Assembly: GCA_964354485.1 (NCBI GenBank)
Contig: CAYGZY010000103.1
Coordinates: 1 to 7,734 of the forward strand
Reading direction: 5' to 3'
DNA length: 7,734 nt
From: CAYGXH01 sp964354485
Lineage (GTDB): Bacteria > Bacteroidota > Ignavibacteria > UBA10030 > SZUA-254
Every line of letters starts with the position of its first letter. Position 1 is the first letter of the stretch. A program made the translations under genes and the position numbers. A model generated the notes under the pieces. The model ran no database searches. It saw nothing but the letters and a program-made list of their open reading frames with translations, and was not told the origin of the DNA. Below, one piece after another: positions 5,580 to 7,734 of this stretch.

Positions 5580-7490
5580 ATGATTGGCGTAAAAAAGACA
5601 AAGCATTCGGACAATATTATCGGAGTTGCTACCGCAGGCATCGCGTTGATTTTTTATATCATTACTGCGGCTCCGACAGTCACCTACATCGACAGCGGTG
5701 AACTGGCGACTGTATCCCGTACGCTCGGGATCGCGCATCCGACGGGTTATCCGTTATTCACACTTCTTGGACATCTCTTCAGCCGGTTGCCCCTGTCACT
5801 AAGGATTATCCACCAACTAAATCTTTTTTCTTCGTTTCTCTGTGCATTTGGATTGTTCTTCTTTTTCAAATTCCTCCTCACCTTTCTGAACGAATTGCTT
5901 CAAAGGAAGCAGAAAGGCGGCGATGAGGAGGAATTGAAGTCGTGGACCGATTACATACGTAGATATCTTGGTCCGCTCGCGGGTACATTCGCGTTTGCTT
6001 TCTCAGAGACGTACTGGTCGACTGCTCTTTCGATTGAAGTCTACTCACTGCACATCGTTTTTCTCTGCTTACTGTTCTATCTTTTTGCCAGGGCGGTTCA
6101 GTCGAGCTGGTTATTCCGTAATTTCATCGGTGATGAGAAGCAAGTCGCTATACGGTGGATTATTTTTTCGTATGTGCTCGGTCTCGCATTCACGAATCAT
6201 ATGACCACTATTCTGCTCGCTCCCGGATTCATCTACATGTACTTTTACGTCCATGGTTTTCGGGTTAGCGCGTGGAAGAGAATTATTTCGCTCGCAGTTC
6301 CGTTCATACTTGGTTTTTCAGCGTACCTTTATTTACCGATTCAATCGGCAAACCATCCTTTTTTAAACTGGGGAAATCCGGTTGATCTTGAAAAATTTTT
6401 GTGGCATTTCGGGGGAAAAGTATACCGGGTATGGATTTTCTCGTCAACTGAAAGCGCTGCAAAACAGTTGACTTATTTTTTTAGCACACTCCCCGCGGAG
6501 TTTGGATATATATTTATTCCCGCCGGGTTCATAGGATTGTGGCATTTGTTGAAGATCCGAAGAACAATTTTCATTTTTACGATCGTACTTTTCATCTCAT
6601 GTGTCGGCTATTCGATCAACTATGATATTCATGATATCGATTCGTACTTTCTCCTTGCTTATGCCGTCGTTGCTATATGGATTGGTGTCGGGACGATGCA
6701 GCTATTCATATGGATCAAGAGTCGGTCAATTTCCATCTCTCTCGCGATTATTATGTTTCTCTGTGTGTCCGGTATCGCCGGGATAAACTACTCGCGCGTC
6801 GATAAGAGCGGACACACGCTGGTAGAAAAATACACCAAAGACATGCTGGATTCTGTGGAACCGAATGGTATCATTATTTCATATCAATGGGATTACTTCG
6901 TTTCTGCGGCATACTATATGCAGATCATTGAAGGATACCGTCCGGACGTTGTGATTATCGATAAAGAATTATTGCGGCGGTCATGGTATTTCATCCAGCT
7001 TGAAACTCGTTATCCATGGCTCACCGGAAATTCGCGTGCAGAGCTTGATCTTTTCCTCCTTGAATTGTACAAGTTCGAGCATGATGAACCGTACATATCC
7101 TCCGCGATTGAGTATCGGTATTCTACGCTTATAAAGAGTATCATAGAAAAAAATATTTCATCGCGGCCGATTTATGTAACTCCTGAAATTGAAGACCGGT
7201 ACACGGACGGATTTCGGCGGGTACCATCGGGACTGGCATTTCGTCTTTATACTGACGATAAATTGCACAAATTACGCCCGATTTCATTTGAAATTACCCC
7301 GATAAATGTGAAAGATAGCTACGACGAAGGGGTGATAGGTTTTTATAGCCGGGCATATATGAATTATGCCATTTATAGCGAAATATCGGGGGAAAAGGAT
7401 AATATTTTAAAATATTTGGATAAAGCGATTGAAATAAAGCCTGATTTCATGGAAGCGGTATATTATAGAAAGCGGTTCTTTCAGCAATGA
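5580..7490 (+). CDS. DUF2723/TMEM260-family multi-pass membrane protein, probable GT-C glycosyltransferase
   Basis: A 636-residue integral membrane protein with about ten to twelve hydrophobic segments in residues 12-402 and a soluble C-terminal part from about 403. DUF2723 hallmarks are clear: A-P-T-V-T-Y-I-D-S-G-E-L (31-42) and H-P-T-G-Y-P-L-F (53-60) in the first outer loop, F-T-N-H-M-T (204-209), and Y-L-P-I-Q-S-A-N-H-P (251-260) with N-W-G-N-P (263-267). Human TMEM260 of this family is a protein O-mannosyltransferase; acidic residues in the first loop (here D38 and E41) are typical catalytic residues of GT-C enzymes. Bacterial substrates are not generally known. The C-terminus contains one TPR-like helix pair (about 606-633). 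The ATG at 5580 is preferred because it starts just before the first membrane segment. A TTG at 5547 would add 11 residues; neither has a ribosome site. The gene is transcribed away from the sorting-domain protein, which makes protein glycosylation an attractive but unproven link. Confidence 0.83.
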   Translation: MIGVKKTKHSDNIIGVATAGIALIFYIITAAPTVTYIDSGELATVSRTLGIAHPTGYPLFTLLGHLFSRLPLSLRIIHQLNLFSSFLCAFGLFFFFKFLLTFLNELLQRKQKGGDEEELKSWTDYIRRYLGPLAGTFAFAFSETYWSTALSIEVYSLHIVFLCLLFYLFARAVQSSWLFRNFIGDEKQVAIRWIIFSYVLGLAFTNHMTTILLAPGFIYMYFYVHGFRVSAWKRIISLAVPFILGFSAYLYLPIQSANHPFLNWGNPVDLEKFLWHFGGKVYRVWIFSSTESAAKQLTYFFSTLPAEFGYIFIPAGFIGLWHLLKIRRTIFIFTIVLFISCVGYSINYDIHDIDSYFLLAYAVVAIWIGVGTMQLFIWIKSRSISISLAIIMFLCVSGIAGINYSRVDKSGHTLVEKYTKDMLDSVEPNGIIISYQWDYFVSAAYYMQIIEGYRPDVVIIDKELLRRSWYFIQLETRYPWLTGNSRAELDLFLLELYKFEHDEPYISSAIEYRYSTLIKSIIEKNISSRPIYVTPEIEDRYTDGFRRVPSGLAFRLYTDDKLHKLRPISFEITPINVKDSYDEGVIGFYSRAYMNYAIYSEISGEKDNILKYLDKAIEIKPDFMEAVYYRKRFFQQ

Positions 7491-7529
7491 GAATTTGATA
7501 ATTTTTGTCCTGCGTAGGTAAATAGTTGT

Positions 7530-7557
7530 TTGACAATTTCAAAAATAATAGTATATT
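7530..7557 (+). promoter_or_regulatory. Sigma-70-like promoter upstream of the tRNA gene
   Basis: TTGACA at 7530-7535 is a perfect -35 consensus. It is followed after 16 bases by TATATT at 7552-7557, one mismatch from the -10 consensus TATAAT. The start of transcription should fall near 7564, next to a TAAGCTTA palindrome (7560-7567). It lies in the gene-free stretch 7491-7705, which contains no ATG-started gene on the plus strand, and points to the tRNA gene starting at 7706. The leader would be about 140 bases, which is long for a tRNA transcript, so a second, closer promoter is possible. Confidence 0.5.
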
Positions 7558-7705
7558 ACTAAGCTTAAGTATTAATAGAAATCGACGTCCAGCGGATTAA
7601 TTTCAAGTAAAGCGACAAAAAAATCGACGGTAAAAACGTTGAGGGGCGAGGTATTGCTTTTTGTGAATAGTTACGACAACTCCCGGCGGCCTTTAATCAT
7701 TCGAC

Positions 7706-7734
7706 GCTGGCGTAGCTCAGCTGGTAGAGCAGCT
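7706..7734 (+). tRNA. tRNA gene, 5' part only (probably tRNA-Thr), cut by window end
   Basis: The 29 bases fold as the start of a tRNA. The 5' acceptor strand is GCTGGCG (7706-7712), then T8-A9, the D-stem GCTC (7715-7718), the D-loop AGCTGGTA with the conserved GG, and the closing stem GAGC (7727-7730); A26 and the first bases of the anticodon stem (GCT) follow. The anticodon is beyond the window. The acceptor sequence together with this D-arm and an AGCT continuation resembles bacterial tRNA-Thr, often found in a Tyr-Gly-Thr cluster before tuf. The amino acid is therefore inferred, while the tRNA call itself is secure. Confidence 0.85.

Noticed and set aside
7491..7529. Intrinsic terminator for the DUF2723 gene
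   Set aside because: There is a short T-run near 7502 but no GC-rich hairpin in front of it.
7671..7697. Second promoter (TTACGA-N15-TTTAAT) close to the tRNA
   Set aside because: The -35 has several mismatches, the spacing is short and the match is no better than expected by chance in this AT-rich stretch.

Overview
The window looks like chromosome from a member of the Fibrobacterota-Chlorobiota-Bacteroidota (FCB) group, plausibly an Ignavibacteria-like or related lineage. The main evidence is the C-terminal sorting domain of the exported protein at 2896-5412. It carries the N-Q-N-Y-P-N-P-F-N-P-T-T signature and ends in a short K-K-M-M-L-V-Q tail, typical of type IX secretion (T9SS) cargo and related FCB exported proteins. 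Missing Shine-Dalgarno sequences on most plus-strand genes and a DUF2723 membrane protein fit the same group. Species cannot be told from this sequence.

Left part (1-2819, plus strand): a tightly packed run of four genes, probably one transcript. It holds the 3' end of alaS (alanyl-tRNA synthetase), gmhA (sedoheptulose-7-phosphate isomerase, first step of heptose synthesis), a large WcaJ/EpsL-type polyprenyl-phosphate sugar phosphotransferase that starts surface-glycan assembly, and an unrecognised 96-residue three-helix membrane protein. The gaps are 10, 12 and 9 bases. Apart from alaS, the theme is cell-envelope polysaccharide.

Middle (2896-5412, minus strand): one long gene for a secreted, Asp-box-rich beta-propeller protein with a sorting domain. 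It converges on the operon across a 76-base gap holding a weak inverted repeat. Inside the sorting domain, a 28-bp array of four heptanucleotide units is read in frame as protein. This is the most unusual thing in the window.

Right part (5413-7734): an AT-rich divergent intergenic region is followed by a DUF2723/TMEM260-like multi-pass membrane protein on the plus strand, probably a GT-C-type glycosyltransferase. A 215-base gene-free stretch with a good sigma-70-like promoter follows, then the first 29 bases of a tRNA gene, probably tRNA-Thr, cut by the window end.

Taken together, the genes suggest making surface sugars (gmhA, sugar transferase), perhaps attaching sugar to protein (DUF2723), and exporting a surface protein. 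No gene links these steps directly, so the functional coupling is inference. I did not find a defence system, mobile element, CRISPR array or other clearly new multi-gene system.
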